Of a stretch of DNA of 64,000 nt, positions 22,810 through 34,914 are shown piece by piece. Each line of letters opens with the position of its first letter. Positions within the stretch are counted from its first letter, which is position 1. Origin of the DNA: Cercophora sp. LCS_1 (Eukaryota > Ascomycota > Sordariomycetes > Sordariales > Lasiosphaeriaceae); the NCBI GenBank assembly GCA_036250225.1, contig JAPZLL010000036.1, positions 248,001 through 312,000 on the forward strand, written 5' to 3'. The notes below the pieces were generated by a model. That model was given only the letters and a program-made list of their open reading frames with translations, was not told the origin of the DNA and made no database searches. Both the position numbers and the translations under genes were made by a program.

Positions 22810-25800
22810 CTACCTTCGGCTCTTCAGCAGGTTCAAAATGTAAGCTGTGATTGGCTTGCGATCTTTTGATGACGTCAACGCGCGCAGGTAATCCGTCGAA
22901 TCGATACCGATTTGAGGGAAGACAACCGTTCGGATGTGATGGATGAACGACTCTCCTGTCTTGGTGTAGACAGTCTGCTGGAGACCCGCAATCTCATTGA
23001 GGATCTGCTTCGCCTGCGCATCCGACTGGGGTTTGAAGCTGGGATCTTGCATAAGCTCCCAGCAGGCCGTGTGGAATCTGTCTAGCATAAACTGGTCGAA
23101 TCCCGGGAATGCGGGAGTGGGCGCCCCGGTTGTTGTAGGGTTCTCCCCCACCGTAGCAATATCGGGCCCACCCCATAGGGAAGCCATGCGCGAGAGCACG
23201 TTGAACCCTATACGACTGGCCACCATATTCCCGTGGACCATCGTTTTGGAAATTGTGATGATGGACGTAACGACCGAATCAAAAATTCCCTGGTTGGAGG
23301 CACTGACGAGTACCCCGCCGAGGTCGTTGGCGAGGATGATTTGGATAAACGAGACGTACTCTCTGCGCAACTCTTGAAGCTGGATCTCGTCGTCTGTCCC
23401 AGTGACGGGTTCAGACAAACCGCCAAACACACGCTCCAAGAGAGGCGTCAGCAAAAGGTCAAGGATGCTGTAAATCTCACCCTTGAAGTTGAATACCACC
23501 TGTTCCAGCAGTCGGAGGAACATTGCCATCTCGTCCTTACTAGAGCTTCGAGACAAAAGCCCTTCAATCCACTGCGGGAGTTGCGGCAGGACAGCCGCGC
23601 CCAAAACGCCCAACAGCCTTGTCAACGCGGAGCGACACGCTGCTCGAATTTCACCATTAGTGTTGAGCTCATTGAGAGCGACGAGAATAACCTCGGCGGC
23701 CCTAGCGAACTCATCAGAAATCTCCTTTGGTGGTGGCGGCTTGTTGGTTTGTGCCGCGTTCCAATCGGCGAACCCGTTAGCCAAAGTACCGAGAGCCATC
23801 ACAATGTGATGGATCTGGAGCACCGCCTGGGCGTCTCCGGATTTTGCCCGTGGAAGGTGTGCGCTCATGTCGTTGAAAAGTGGTTCCATCACCGACCGTG
23901 CATAGAGTGCCTGATCGGTGGCTGGGGTGGCCGACGTCGACGAAATGCAGCCAATAGCCTCAAAGAGGTAGAGCTGACTGGTGAAAACAGCATCTGCTGA
24001 GTGATCAGACTCGTCCGAACCCATGTCATCATCGGCAGCCTCGTTGTTAGCTACTTCCGCCTTGATAGGCAAAAGGTCACTGATAGATTGAATGACAGTT
24101 TGGGCGACGTTGCCAACCTGCGCCCTGAGTTGCTTCACGAAGCGGAGGAACAGGTACCAAGACCTGGTCCGGATCCTGACGTGGTCGTGATGGACGAGTC
24201 GAACGAAATTCTCCAAGACCTTTGGTATATACTGGTGGTGCGCCTCGAAGAAGACTGTATAGCGGACGCAAATCTCCATGTACTGGAGGAGGATTGCGGG
24301 ATGTGGATATTCGACAATGGCTGCAAAAAAGGTTAGCCGAGCACTGGAAAAGGTGTTGGGCCTCCCTACCTGATTCAGCCATCTTGACCATCATTGCTGC
24401 AAGGCGCTCCGCCGCCACAGGATTAGGTTGGCTTTTCCCGACAAGAGCCGTGTTTGGCAGCGCTAGCTCGCCAAATAGGTAAATCTCATGTAGGCCAAGA
24501 TCGAGGTCTCTCCAATCCATCTGGGTCTTTTGTTGCTCGAGGGTTAAAAACACGTTGGCCACCAGGTCGGTCAGAAAGTTGATGTAAAGTGTGACGTCGA
24601 CGGCCGCTATCGTCTTTTGGAGAATCTGCAATCTCTTACGCAATTCCAAGAACTCGGCCTCGTCGCTCATCTCGTCTTCATTTCCCCACGAAGACGTCTC
24701 ATCGTAACGCATCTTCGAGACGATGGCCTTGAGAATGGGTGGCAGCATTTCGGAATATGTTGAAGGCAGATTCTCCACCTTGCGGAGAAAGGCGAGGATA
24801 TCAGTGAGTGATGGGATGACGGTCGAGCAAACTTCGTCGTACTCGTCGGAAAACAGACGGAGAAGGGAGGGCAAAAACTCCTGGAGCAGTTGCTCCGCCT
24901 TTGCTCTCGAATCGTTTCCCACCTTGCCGTCCTCGAGAACGCGGACGATATCCGACATGGTCGTATTTACCAGCTTAGCTACAGCTTCGGCAAGATCTGT
25001 GTCGTACTGGGAAGTACCCTTGAAGTCGTTCAGTGGTGGGCTGGCTAGGAGCTGCGAAACAATCTGGTTCAAGTTGAGGAACGAGATCATGTCAACCTTG
25101 TCCCCGGGCTTCATCTTCTTGGATACAATCTCGGTAAACGTGTCAACCGCGGTATTTCTCACACGATCATCTGCCCCCGTTGCGTTGGTCCGTCCAACAA
25201 GGGGAAGCAGGAGGTTGATAGTTTCTTGGTTGATAATCAATGAAATATCAATCCAACTAACCCACTTGCCTAGAACCTTCAGGGTCAGCTCCACCACATG
25301 ATCGTTTTGATTTCCATAGCACGCGAGAATGTCTTGCCACGACCGCGTAATCTTGGCCATGTCCCGCTCGCGAATCAAATCTTTCAGGTTGGTGTTGCGA
25401 TCAGCTTCATTCCCTTGACGTGAGAGCATCACATCAGCGATCTCATCATGGATTGAGTTGAGAATGCGCAAATACAGGAACACTCCAAGAGTGTTGTCTT
25501 TTTGGCTGCTTCCCGGCAATGACGTCAGGGCAAGGAAGTCGTCGATGAAGCTCTCCCATCCATCCTTGTAAAGGTAAACGAAGAGGTAAGTCAACGTCTG
25601 GGTGAGTTTGTTTTGGAGGTGGGCTGGATCAGGTTGTTCCTGAGAACTGCCGCCGTAGGCATGCCGGGCATGATCGAAAAGCGCTTGCTTAAGGAAGACA
25701 AGACTCGGACCGTCAAGAGACTGCGACTGTACTGCATTGTTGACAATCTCAAGTGAGACTAAACGGACAACCTCTGTCGGCCGTGGTGTTCGGGTGAATA

Positions 25801-26088
25801 GAGTCACGCATGCTTGCCAGCCTGCGGGATCAGACCTCACTTGGTTCAAGAACTCGAAGGCTTGGTTCTTTAAAGACGGGTCGGAGGAGGCGTCCCAGGC
25901 GATAGCGATCGCATTCTCGATCTGGAAGAATTAATTATTAGCATGCAGGGCGCAAGGGGGAGGAACAATGCCAGAGGCGCGAAAACAGTGTCTCCATTTT
26001 GGGACCGCAACCTGATGAAGGCATAGCGGGGTTGGGTGGGTTCGGCAGGGTGCTCTGACGACAAGATGCGTCTTACCTGGGCGTCCAT
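22810..26088 (-). CDS. los1: Exportin-T (tRNA nuclear export receptor, Los1/Xpot)
   Basis: Karyopherin-beta that carries mature tRNA out of the nucleus with Ran-GTP. Three exons: a 12-nt exon 26077-26088 coding only MDAQ, then 24370-25921 and 22810-24320, giving 1024 aa. Intron 1 (155 nt) has a TGCTAAT branch; intron 2 has GTAGGG and CTAAC before a TTTTTTGCAG acceptor. The phases agree and restore the segment reading ESAIVEYPHPAILLQYMEIC. The N-terminus (IENAIAIAWDASSDPSLKNQ, AFEFLNQV) and the long series of HEAT-like helices through YFEAHHQYIPKVLENFVRLVHH-type blocks fit the Xpo-t family, as does the length (yeast Los1 is about 1100 aa). It ends LNLLKSRR. It converges on the aminopeptidase and lies downstream of Pob3 on the same strand. 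Confidence 0.9.
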
Positions 26089-26999
26089 CTGGACGGAAGT
26101 AGTTTGGGGCTAGGGAGGGCTTAGGTGTGTAACGGGAGATGCGAGGTTCCTGTTGAAGTTGCTATAACCTGAGCGGGAGGGTATTCGGCATTCTCAACAA
26201 CGGTAGGTGTGGCGCTGAAGACGCATGTTTCCTTGACGGACGGGACCTCTCAGTTGGCCATCTTCTCAGCTAAAATCGGCTTTGGAATTTTCGGATGCTG
26301 CAGCGGCTGCGGGGCTTTATTCTCGAACGGGGAGGTTTTTACGAGTGAGAGCTGTTTCACGATTTAAAGAGAGAAGGGTTTGGCGAGGACAAAGATGGGC
26401 TGCTGCAGGCTTCCGGAAGATATGATGTGGAAGTGGCGGGGCAGCGAAATCGAGAAAAGTCGAACGTGGATCGACAGGCGGGGGCTTGGAACCGTTGGAC
26501 CAGCACACCCAGGCGCCAGCACGCCAGGTGGGGTAGCTACACCTCACGTGCCTGTTGCCATCAACGGTGAAGGAGAGCTAGCAAGGGCCAAGCCGCCGCT
26601 AAATTCCAGGGCTCTCCCAGACTTCGGTTTGTTTCAGCATTCATTGTCCGTCACCTAGTCGGGCCAGGCGTACACAACGACAATTCCGTGTTTCTCGGAC
26701 GGAGAAGCGTAGCATGTTGCACTGCAGCTTAACGAGTCATCCGCGACGATGGCCAAAATGCCGGGGTCTTGTGTGCTTATTTCGCGCACCCGTCCATTCA
26801 GCCAAGATTGATGCCCGACTCTCATCGAAACGGAGAATCTGGCTCCAGTCCCAACTTGACCCTGATGCAAATGCCGACCAATTCCTACAATACAAAGCTT
26901 GATCATTCCAAACCCCAAACGCCCCGAACTAAGCACCGCTATAAAACGTAAACCTTCCGTAGAACCATTGTTGTTCAGCTGACCCGTGCTTGTCCTGGC
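26089..26999. other. Exportin-T promoter and Pob3 3' flank
   Basis: Both neighbours are on the minus strand. The part next to 26089 is the exportin-T promoter and leader, and the part near 26999 is the Pob3 3' UTR. No gene, repeat or RNA is recognised. Confidence 0.6.
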
Positions 27000-28913
27000 T
27001 TAACCCGTCTTCTTTTTCTTCTTGGGCCTCTCCTCCTCCTCCTCTGGCTCGGCCTCGTCCTCGCTCTCGACTTCATTATCGACGCCGCTCTCGTCACTGC
27101 CCGAGCCACTGCTTTCGTGATCGCTGTCGAACTCTTCAGCAACATCACTGTCTGATTCGGCTTGGAAGTCCTCATCCACACTCTCCTCGTCTTCATCAGC
27201 AGAGCCGCGGTCGGCCTTGGGGCCAACGGCCTCTTCTTCGGAGCTCTCCATGTCCTGATCACGCATCGCCGCCGCGAGCAGATTGGCGTCTTCATCAATC
27301 TCGTTCTTAACCCGCAGTCCTTTGAGCTTGAAAAATCCTTCGAGCGCCTTCAGGTCTTCGCGGTTAATGTTGCTGAATTGAGACGAACCCGCTCCGTTTT
27401 TCAGAAGGACCGTAATATCGAACGTTGACAAGGCGGATACGGCGCCTCCAACGCGGGAGAATGTGACAGACTGTGTCTGCTCGTACGAGATGTACGTAGC
27501 AGGCTTCGGAACAAACATGAACGCCTTCTCCAAGCAATACAAAAAGCCTTCGCTCGCCTTGATTGAGCACTTGATACCGTATTGGTTGCGGTGCCTGTCT
27601 GTGTTAGCGATGGGCTTGCAGGTAGTTCTGTGAGTAGCTTACGTGGTGAAGTCCTTGGCCGGCGAAGCAATCTTCTTGTTCGCAAGGCCTTTGAAGATGT
27701 ACGTCACAACTTGGTGCAAAGGCTGCTCGTAATGAGACTGCAGCTTATCCTTGTACTTGGACTGGAGCTGTTCCTCGGAAATATTGAGATCCAAAGTGAC
27801 CTCCTCATCCGACTTGAACTGCATGACAACGAACGGGTAGCGAGTTTGACCTTGGCGCAGCGGGGGGTCGAGACCAATGCAGAGCATACAATGCATGTCG
27901 TCGGGCTTCGGAAGTACCATAAACTTCTTGATAGCGTCGTATTGAATCTTGTAGTCGTAGGTCTTGCCACGGAGACGGAACGACGAATCGTACATATCGA
28001 TATCGAAGCGTCCTCTGGAGTATGTTAGCAAACGCGCCGCGGTAACATTCACGGGTACGCACCTCGGTGTAAGATGCAGAACATCCAAGAATGTGGCGAT
28101 GGTGTCGCCAGCTGTCTCGCCAATCTCGGCTTTCTCGATGAGAGTGTCGTAGAAAAGAGTCACGGCATTCTTCTCCTCCTCGTCAGCATCACTGGCGGCA
28201 TCACCGCCCTCGGCCTCCTTTCTTGTCGTCGTTCCAGGAATGTAGAACCTCATCTCGACAAGCTGATCCTTCCCTGCAGTGGCCTTCTTGCCTTTCTCTG
28301 AAGCGCCGTTCTGGCCGTTCGTCTTCGCCCCATCACCGACCGCAAACTCAACTGCTATTTCGTTGCGGCCGGCCAAGTTGGTGTTGGAGATTTCGGAGTA
28401 AGGGATTTCGAAAGCGGGTCGGTTCTGAACGTTGAACGTGAGCTCGGCTTTGCCAAACTCTGCCTTGCCCCAGTTCCAACCGCGGAGGGAGTGCTCCTTG
28501 TTCTCGAGATTGGTGCTGTACCAGTTCTTGAAGATCTTGTTGAGGCGCTCATAGTCCTGCACGCATATTAGGACGCTTATCCCATTGGCGCAATGAACAG
28601 CCTTACCTCCTGCTGGAATCCGTCAAGCTGGATAAGGCCCGAGTTCCTCTGCAAAATCTTCACCTCGTAGCCCTTTGCCGCTCGACTCCACTGCGCGCCG
28701 CCGATGTTGCTCTGGTCAAGAGTAAAAGTGTCGCCGCCGCTAGCAGGCTTCCAACCGAGACCGGTCTCAGCGAATCTGCATTTTCCGCCCTCCTTGGACA
28801 AGTCCAAGTGGATGTTGTCGAAGCTCTCGCTGGCGCAAGGTTAGCAGGCTGTCGCGGTGCATCAACTAGAAAGAAAAGAAGTGAGACAAGCAGAAACCTA
28901 CATCGCAGACATG
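27000..28913 (-). CDS. pob3: FACT complex subunit Pob3 (SSRP1 family)
   Basis: Subunit of the FACT histone chaperone, which with Spt16 handles H2A-H2B during transcription and replication in the nucleus. Five exons: 28903-28913, 28607-28829, 28063-28556, 27643-28014 and 27000-27594, giving 564 aa. Exon 1 is only 11 nt and splicing yields MSAIESFDNIHLDL. All introns are short with CTAAC/CTAAT branch points, and each restored join reads as family sequence, for example LHLTPRGRFDIDMY and FTTHRNQYGIKCS. The order is Pob3 N-terminal PH domain, the SSRP1 structure-specific recognition region, a Rtt106-like PH domain ending about residue 440, and an acidic tail from about 480 closing with a lysine cluster (KKKKKTG). 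As usual in fungi there is no HMG box. Divergent from the GFA-like gene. Confidence 0.95.
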
Positions 28914-30081
28914 ATCGTGGTTTGGGTTCAACTGCGGTCTAGTTCAGTTGTTGCTGTTGCGACCTCTAACTCGATGGAGGATTCGAGATGGACAGGGGAA
29001 AGATGTTCCACTGGCCGCCTGAAAGTCGCGTCACGGTTTCCTGGCGCGGTCCAGTAAATTGGCGATTCTGCCAGGCGGTGTGGGACGCGGAATTAGTGTG
29101 GCTCGTGTGGGTGGCGGGGTGCAAAGTGTGGCGTGAGCTGTGGGTAGCCCCACCCCCGCAACCACAAAGACCGCCTCCCTTTGTGTTTTCCATCTCTTGC
29201 CAAGCCCGCCGAGCTCATCGTCCTCGAAACGTAGGTGCTTTGAATCTCTATCAAATCTGCTACCGCAACAAGAGGCCCGACAAAGAATGAAGAAGGGCCT
29301 GATTGGGATCTTGGCTGCAAGCCGGCAATGGTGCCTGGCCGCGATGCATGAGACCACTGTTCAATGACACACACGCTACCTCAAGCTGCAGCTCGGGTTT
29401 CGACGTGCTTCTCTCACCACCAAGCCAAGCGACAGAACCGCCCAGGAGGTTCGAATCTGCCTGCGAACTGTTGAGAAAATCCTCTATCCTACGTGAGAAA
29501 AAGGATTCTGCCTGGAACGGAGCGGACGAGCTCATGTGACTGTTTCATCAGTACCAGCTATTGATGTGATGTAACGCGTGTATTGAGAAGATTTGCAGTG
29601 CTAAAGCATTTACATGCAGTGCTGGTAACCTGACTCTGGGGAGAGCAAACTGGTAAAGCTATATAAGGCAAGTAGGTCGCTATGGCATCATCCGCACCTT
29701 CCGCTGCTCCACCCCTCCAAGTTTACCTTTTGCCCAAACCCCGTCGCAACTCCCATTTTCTACCGCGGGTCCTTGCACTCGGAGAAATACTGCAAGCTAC
29801 AGTACCTCGCTATCCAATTACCCATTCTTCGGATCCCAGGTCACTGCTGAATTGCCCAACGGGGTTGCGACCTTGAAAAGTTCACAGTGGCGTGTTAGAC
29901 CGCTACCCACCCGGAACGCCCCGCGCTGGTGGTTCTGACTGATCGCCGTCAACTTGCAAACGCCCGAATCACCCAACCGCTCAGAACCATTGGTCGTTGC
30001 CTTACTTTACCTCAAGCCTCGAAACCCCCCCAATCGGAAATACTTGACGATTCTACGTGGGCACCCTGAGCCAACGGCAAG
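28914..30081. other. Divergent intergenic between Pob3 and GFA-like gene
   Basis: Holds the promoters of both flanking genes. Open frames between 28985 and 29540 exist on both strands over the same bases and are not supportable as genes. A sequence GGTTCGAATC at about 29449 resembles a tRNA B box, but no A box or acceptor stem accompanies it. Confidence 0.6.
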
Positions 30082-30874
30082 ATGGATTTCGGTCGGCCTC
30101 TCCGCGGTGGATGCCAGTGCGGCCGGAACCGTTACATCATAACCATTCCCAAACAAACCACCAACCCCCCGAGAGTTCTCTTTGGCCCGAGTAACCATCA
30201 CCGTACGAAACCCCAATCATGCGATGCTCAGCGAGTTGCAGCCACGGACTAATCACGTCGCAGATATCACCCACGTCGGCACTCCTCTTGCAGCCTACCT
30301 TCGCGTCCCGTTGCAGAACTATTTCTCGACGACAATCCCCATCCTTCCTGACGAGACAACCTCGATGATCAACAGGGTCTACCAGCGAGCGCACGAGCAG
30401 CGCCGATTCTGCGGCTTCTGCGGCACTCCCTTGTCATATTGGTCCGAAGAGCCTCGGAGTGAGGCCGACTACATCCAACTTGCCCTCGGTTCTCTGTTCC
30501 CTGAGGACCTTGCCGACCTCGAAGAGCTTGGGTTGTGTCCGAGCGCCTCGGACGACGAAGAGGAGGACCAACCCGCAGGCAAGGACGAGGACACTCATAT
30601 GGAGGACCATGAGGCCATCGTTCTGAGACAGGGCCGCGAGACCGTCGGCGGGGTGCTGTGGTTCGATGCCCTCACAGAGGGGAGCCGGCTCGGGACTCTG
30701 CGCACCGCGAAGGGTGGCCATTCAAACCGGAGCGGCACAGTTCGGGTAGAATGGGAAGTTGTCGAGTGGACGGCAGATGATGATGCGGCGCAGGCGCCTA
30801 AGAACGGCAAGCGCAAGCTGGCTGATCGGGAGAGCGGCTCCGGGATTGCGGCCATGGAGGGCATTCAGCAGTAG
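30082..30874 (+). CDS. GFA/CENP-V-fold zinc protein
   Basis: Small protein of the glutathione-dependent formaldehyde-activating (GFA)/CENP-V fold; its substrate is unknown. Two exons, 30082-30202 and 30264-30874, with a 61-nt intron (GTACGA donor, CTAATCACGTCGCAG acceptor) that corrects a frame change, give 243 aa. The N-terminus MDFGRPLRGGCQCGRNRYII has the GFA-type CxC pair (Cys11, Cys13), and RRFCGFCGTPLSYW has the second CxxC pair (Cys90, Cys93), so one structural zinc site is complete. The middle CxxC-type cysteines that carry the second site in classic GFA enzymes are absent; that position reads SNHHHITHVGTPL. An acidic insert (about 135-165, DDEEEDQ to HMEDHE) and a basic C-terminal extension are additional. 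GFA enzymatic activity should not be assumed. Confidence 0.82.
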
Positions 30875-32565
30875 CGCTCGAGCGAGGCTATCTATACAGC
30901 CGGGACATTCCGGTGATGGGAATGAGGCTGTATGTCATCTGATGCGTGAGATCAATATGCTCGGAGGATTAATGAATTGTTGACGGTGGCACGGCAGCGA
31001 GGATGCAGCCGATGCGTGAGGGAGACGTCAGATAAACGTCAGATAGACGACAGACAGCGCTCGGGATGGCTCCGGTCGAGTCAAGTGACGGACCGTGAGA
31101 TCTTGCGTCGCAGGCACAATTCGGCATGGCTTCTTGGCGTTTGGCAGGCTGGTAAAAGGAAAGGGTGGTGTGGGCAGGCTGGCATCCGGTGGCCAGGCCG
31201 GGTTAATGGTTATGGAAGATTGCTTGCGCCTGAAGTGTGAAGCAGACGAAAACGTGGGTCGATATTAGGTACCGACATGGGATATACATAGTAGCGTGCA
31301 TCTTGTTGGCGATCCCGGTTTTTGTGTCGTGTCTCGCAGGGCCAGGCCGTGTAAATGGATGGGACTGTGAACGCTGGGGACGGAAGGGCGAGTCGATATC
31401 ACAGCGTTTGAACGTATAGCACAACAAGACTCGGCATCGCCCCTGAAGGATGGAAACACAGACCCGTTGCCATGGCCACGCAGCAGAGCCCGACAGCGCA
31501 ATGAGGTGATAGGTGTTTGCTGTTTCGTGCGGGAAAAGTCTCCTGCCGAAGTTTCAGCGGGACGATGGGATCAGCTCGATCACGCTCCCGCTCGTTCCGC
31601 GGCGCTACGCAGGCGCACGCGGTCGGTCTGACAAGCGGCGGAACGGCGGGCTGTGTTTGGCTCGCCAACCTCACCTTGAATCTCGTCCGTCCCTCTTGAG
31701 TCGCTAGGCGTCCCGAAGTTTAGCCATCGGCACGGCGTTCAGGGAGGAAGAGCCGCCTGGGACGTTGGACCGCCGAGTGGATCATGGATGCGCCGTCAAT
31801 CGTCAATGCGGCTTTTCGCCCTCTTTGCACCGTTCCTGCAGCCCATCTTTGGAAAACACAGACGAGGCCGGACCCTTTTGCGTGTGACGGAATGGAACAT
31901 GAGGCGGGCTGGAGAGCCCCAAAGCGTCAACGTCGTCGAATCGAGAACCGGAGTCGACCGTAACTCGGCGCGGGCACTGTGCCGCCGCATCGCTGCACCG
32001 CTGCACCATTTTGCCTCCATGTCGTTCCCCATCGACCCCATCTTTTCCCCTCCATGCCCCCTTTGACCCATCTGCAACTCAACATGCGCCGGCGAGCAAA
32101 TATTTCCAGGGAGGGGCAATAACAGATGTCCTCGTGAGACGAGTTTCCCCGAAGTTCACCCAGCCAGCGACCCAGCAACGAGCCTTTCGGGCCGTGCATC
32201 CGCTTCCTGGGTTCTGCCAGTGAACAAAAAGTGGAGAGCCAGAGGAGTCCAAATTCGACGCAGCCACATGACGAGCGCAGATGTGGATGGGAGGAGGGAA
32301 AAAAAGGCACAGATACGTAATTGGCACCGGGGTTGGAATTTCACGCCGGTGCAGCACGGCGTCCGATCCCGGGTGTCGGACGTGTACCTGTTCGAGAAGG
32401 GGGGACGAAGAGGGGGCTGAGATGGGATGGTGGGCAGAGAGGCGCTCCGCAACCGTGGATTCGAGCCCTCCCACCAGGGTTGCACGCGATGGAAGTAGTA
32501 TGTATCTACCCAGGCGGTTCGCGGTTGGAGCACGAAGTTGGTCGTATGGGACCAACGCCATGCTA

Positions 32566-32578
32566 CCCCGCGGTGGGG
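32566..32578. promoter_or_regulatory. Paired CreA/CRE1-type site
   Basis: CCCCGCGGTGGGG contains GTGGGG on the plus strand and GCGGGG on the minus strand, both matching the SYGGRG consensus of the carbon-catabolite repressor CreA/CRE1. The two sites are inverted and adjacent, about 440 bp before the beta-glucosidase ATG, a sensible place for glucose repression. Binding is inferred only. Confidence 0.45.
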
Positions 32579-32884
32579 GTCCTACCTCGAGGTACCTACC
32601 TACCCTAACCAGGGGCCACGACCCTTGACGCCTGCTCATCCGCCCCTGCCCCAGCAGCCCAGGAACGTCCTCTCGACCTGCACCGGCTGCATCCTGTGCG
32701 CGGCTCGATGGTGGCCATCCCGCAGCCCATCTCAGGCTATGCCTAGCTTTTCTCGGTGTCGACGGTCCGAAACACGGGAGAATGGGGAATAACGGTATGA
32801 AACCGAGGCCGCGCCCCATCTATAAGATGGGACGACGCCCCGGGCTGCCCGCATCGACATGTGGGATGCCGTCGTGTTGACGAA

Positions 32885-32891
32885 TATATAA
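32885..32891 (+). promoter_or_regulatory. TATA box of GH1 beta-glucosidase
   Basis: TATATAA lies about 130 bp before the ATG at 33020 and is followed by a CT-rich leader, the common arrangement in regulated or highly expressed fungal genes. Confidence 0.6.
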
Positions 32892-33019
32892 TCTCTTGTC
32901 CTCCCTCTTGTCCCATCCCTCGTGCCCCTGACACCATTCCCCCTCTCGACGGACCCAGTCCCATTCTCTGCACCAGTCTCTACGCATTTTACCGGCCATA
33001 GGCGAACATCCAGCCCACA

Positions 33020-34562
33020 ATGTCTCTCCCCAAGGACTTCCTCTGGGGCTTTGCCACCGCCGCGTAGGTTAGACACTTCCAATGGCCCAACTGCCCGCTG
33101 ACCCCTGAGCACAGATACCAGATCGAGGGCTCCCACAACGTGGATGGCCGTGGCCCGTCCATCTGGGACACATTCAGCGCCATCCCCGGCAAGATCGCCG
33201 ACGGCAGCTCGGGCGCCGTGGCCTGCGACTCGTACAAGAGGACCTCGGAGGACATTGAGCTTCTCAAGTCCCTCGGCGCCACTGCCTACCGCTTCTCCAT
33301 CGCGTGGTCCCGTATCATTCCCCTCGGCGGTCGCAACGACCCCATCAACCAGGCGGGTATTGACCACTACGTCAAGTTCGTCGACGACCTCCTCGAGGCA
33401 GGCATCCAGCCCTTCATCACCCTCTTCCACTGGGATCTGCCCGATGCTCTGGACAAGCGCTACGGCGGTCTCCTGAACCGCGTGGAGTTCCCTCTCGACT
33501 TTGAGAACTACGCCCGTGTTATGTTCAAGGCTATCCCCAAGTGCCAGCACTGGATCACCTTCAACGAGCCGTGGTGCTCGGCCATCCTCGGCTACAACAC
33601 GGGCTACTTCGCCCCTGGCCACACGTCGGACCGCTCCAAGTCTGCCGTTGGCGACAGCGCGCGCGAGCCTTGGATCGCCGGCCACAACATGCTCGTTGCC
33701 CACGGGCGCGCTGTCAAGGCTTACCGCGAGGACTTCAAGCCCACCCAGGGCGGCGAGATCGGCATCACCCTCAATGGAGATGCCACTCTTCCCTGGGACC
33801 CCGAGGACCCGGCTGACGTCGAGGCGTGCGATCGCAAGATCGAGTTTGCCATCTCGTGGTTCGCCGACCCCATCTACTTCGGCAAGTACCCCGACTCGAT
33901 GCTCAAGCAGCTCGGCGACCGGCTGCCGACCTTCACTCCGGAGGAGTTGGCGCTCGTCAAGGGCTCCAACGACTTCTACGGCATGAACCACTACACTGCC
34001 AACTACATCAAGCACAAGACCGGCGTGCCCCCTGAGGATGACTTCCTCGGCAACCTCGAGACGCTCTTCTACAACAAGGCCGGTGACTGCATCGGACCCG
34101 AGACCCAGTCCTTCTGGCTGCGCCCCCACGCCCAGGGCTTCCGCGACCTGCTCAACTGGCTCAGCAAGCGCTACGGCTACCCCAAGATCTACGTGACCGA
34201 GAACGGCACGTCGCTTAAGGGCGAGAACGACCTGCCGCTCGAGCAGATCGTCGAGGACGACTTCCGCGTCAAGTACTTTGACGACTACGTCAACGCCATG
34301 GCCAAGGCCCACTCCGAGGACGGTGTCAACGTCAAGGCCTACCTCGCATGGGTATGTTCACCTTCAACCCTTTCCTCATTTTTTACGCATCAAAATCTAA
34401 CATGCATGCTAGTCTCTCCTCGACAACTACGAGTGGGCCGAGGGTTTCGAGACCCGTTTCGGTGTCACTTTCGTCGACTACGTCAACAACCAGAAGAGAT
34501 ACCCCAAGAAGAGCGCAAAGAGCTTGAAGCCCCTGTTTGACAGCCTCATCAAGAAGGATTAG
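33020..34562 (+). CDS. Intracellular beta-glucosidase, glycoside hydrolase family 1
   Basis: Retaining beta-glucosidase that hydrolyses cellobiose and other beta-glucosides. Three exons, 33020-33063, 33115-34351 and 34413-34562, give 476 aa, the usual GH1 size. The first join restores FATAAYQIEGS and the second joins LAW to SLLDNYEWAEGF, both family hallmarks. The acid/base is Glu166 (TFNEPW) and the nucleophile Glu377 (YVTENG). There is no signal peptide, so the enzyme should be cytosolic, like Trichoderma Cel1A; in that setting it works on imported cellobiose and can take part in cellulase induction through transglycosylation. Codon choice is strongly C-ending. A TATA box and a paired CreA-type site lie upstream. 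An unbroken antisense frame covers most of the gene and is considered a codon-bias shadow. Confidence 0.95.
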
Positions 34563-34914
34563 ATGTGATCATATAGACGGCTGGAGAGAAGAGGGTTGTA
34601 AGATGCCACGAGCTGTGGGGTGGGAGGGTTTATGAGATCGGTCACCGGGCCAAACATCTCGGTCGGGACAGTAACGTTATGAAGTTGTATATAGCCTCAT
34701 TTTTTTTGGATCACGATTCTCATGAAAGGAATTAAGATGGCGGCAAGGGGGGAAACAGACTCCCAGCTTTTGGATCATTACAAGTTTTTGAACCCCCCCG
34801 TTGTGCATGTGTGACATTTCCTATGTACGAACAGCAGCGCCAATCATGATCCGCGATTGTTTTGGCCATGTTCTCCCAGTTGCTATGTCGCCTAACTGCT
34901 ATGCCAGCCTACTG
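34563..34914. other. Convergent 3' flanks of GH1 and NRDE-2 genes
   Basis: Only 352 bp separate the two stop codons. The stretch contains both terminators and 3' UTRs, and transcripts may overlap. No other element is seen. Confidence 0.6.

Larger units (their letters stand above)
30875..33019. other. Long upstream region of the GH1 gene
   Basis: No gene is supportable. A 246-codon frame on the minus strand (32079-32819) covers much of the promoter but has no domain and a Pro/Arg/Ser-rich composition. The last 450 bases contain promoter features listed separately. A GGTACCTACCTACC motif occurs at 32589-32610. Confidence 0.6.

Noticed and set aside
29440..29470. tRNA B box-like GGTTCGAATC on the plus strand
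   Set aside because: No A box, acceptor pairing or terminator accompanies it.
32079..32819. 246-codon minus-strand frame upstream of GH1
   Set aside because: Covers the GH1 promoter and TATA-proximal DNA, is rich in P, R and S, and shows no domain or splice-linked extension.
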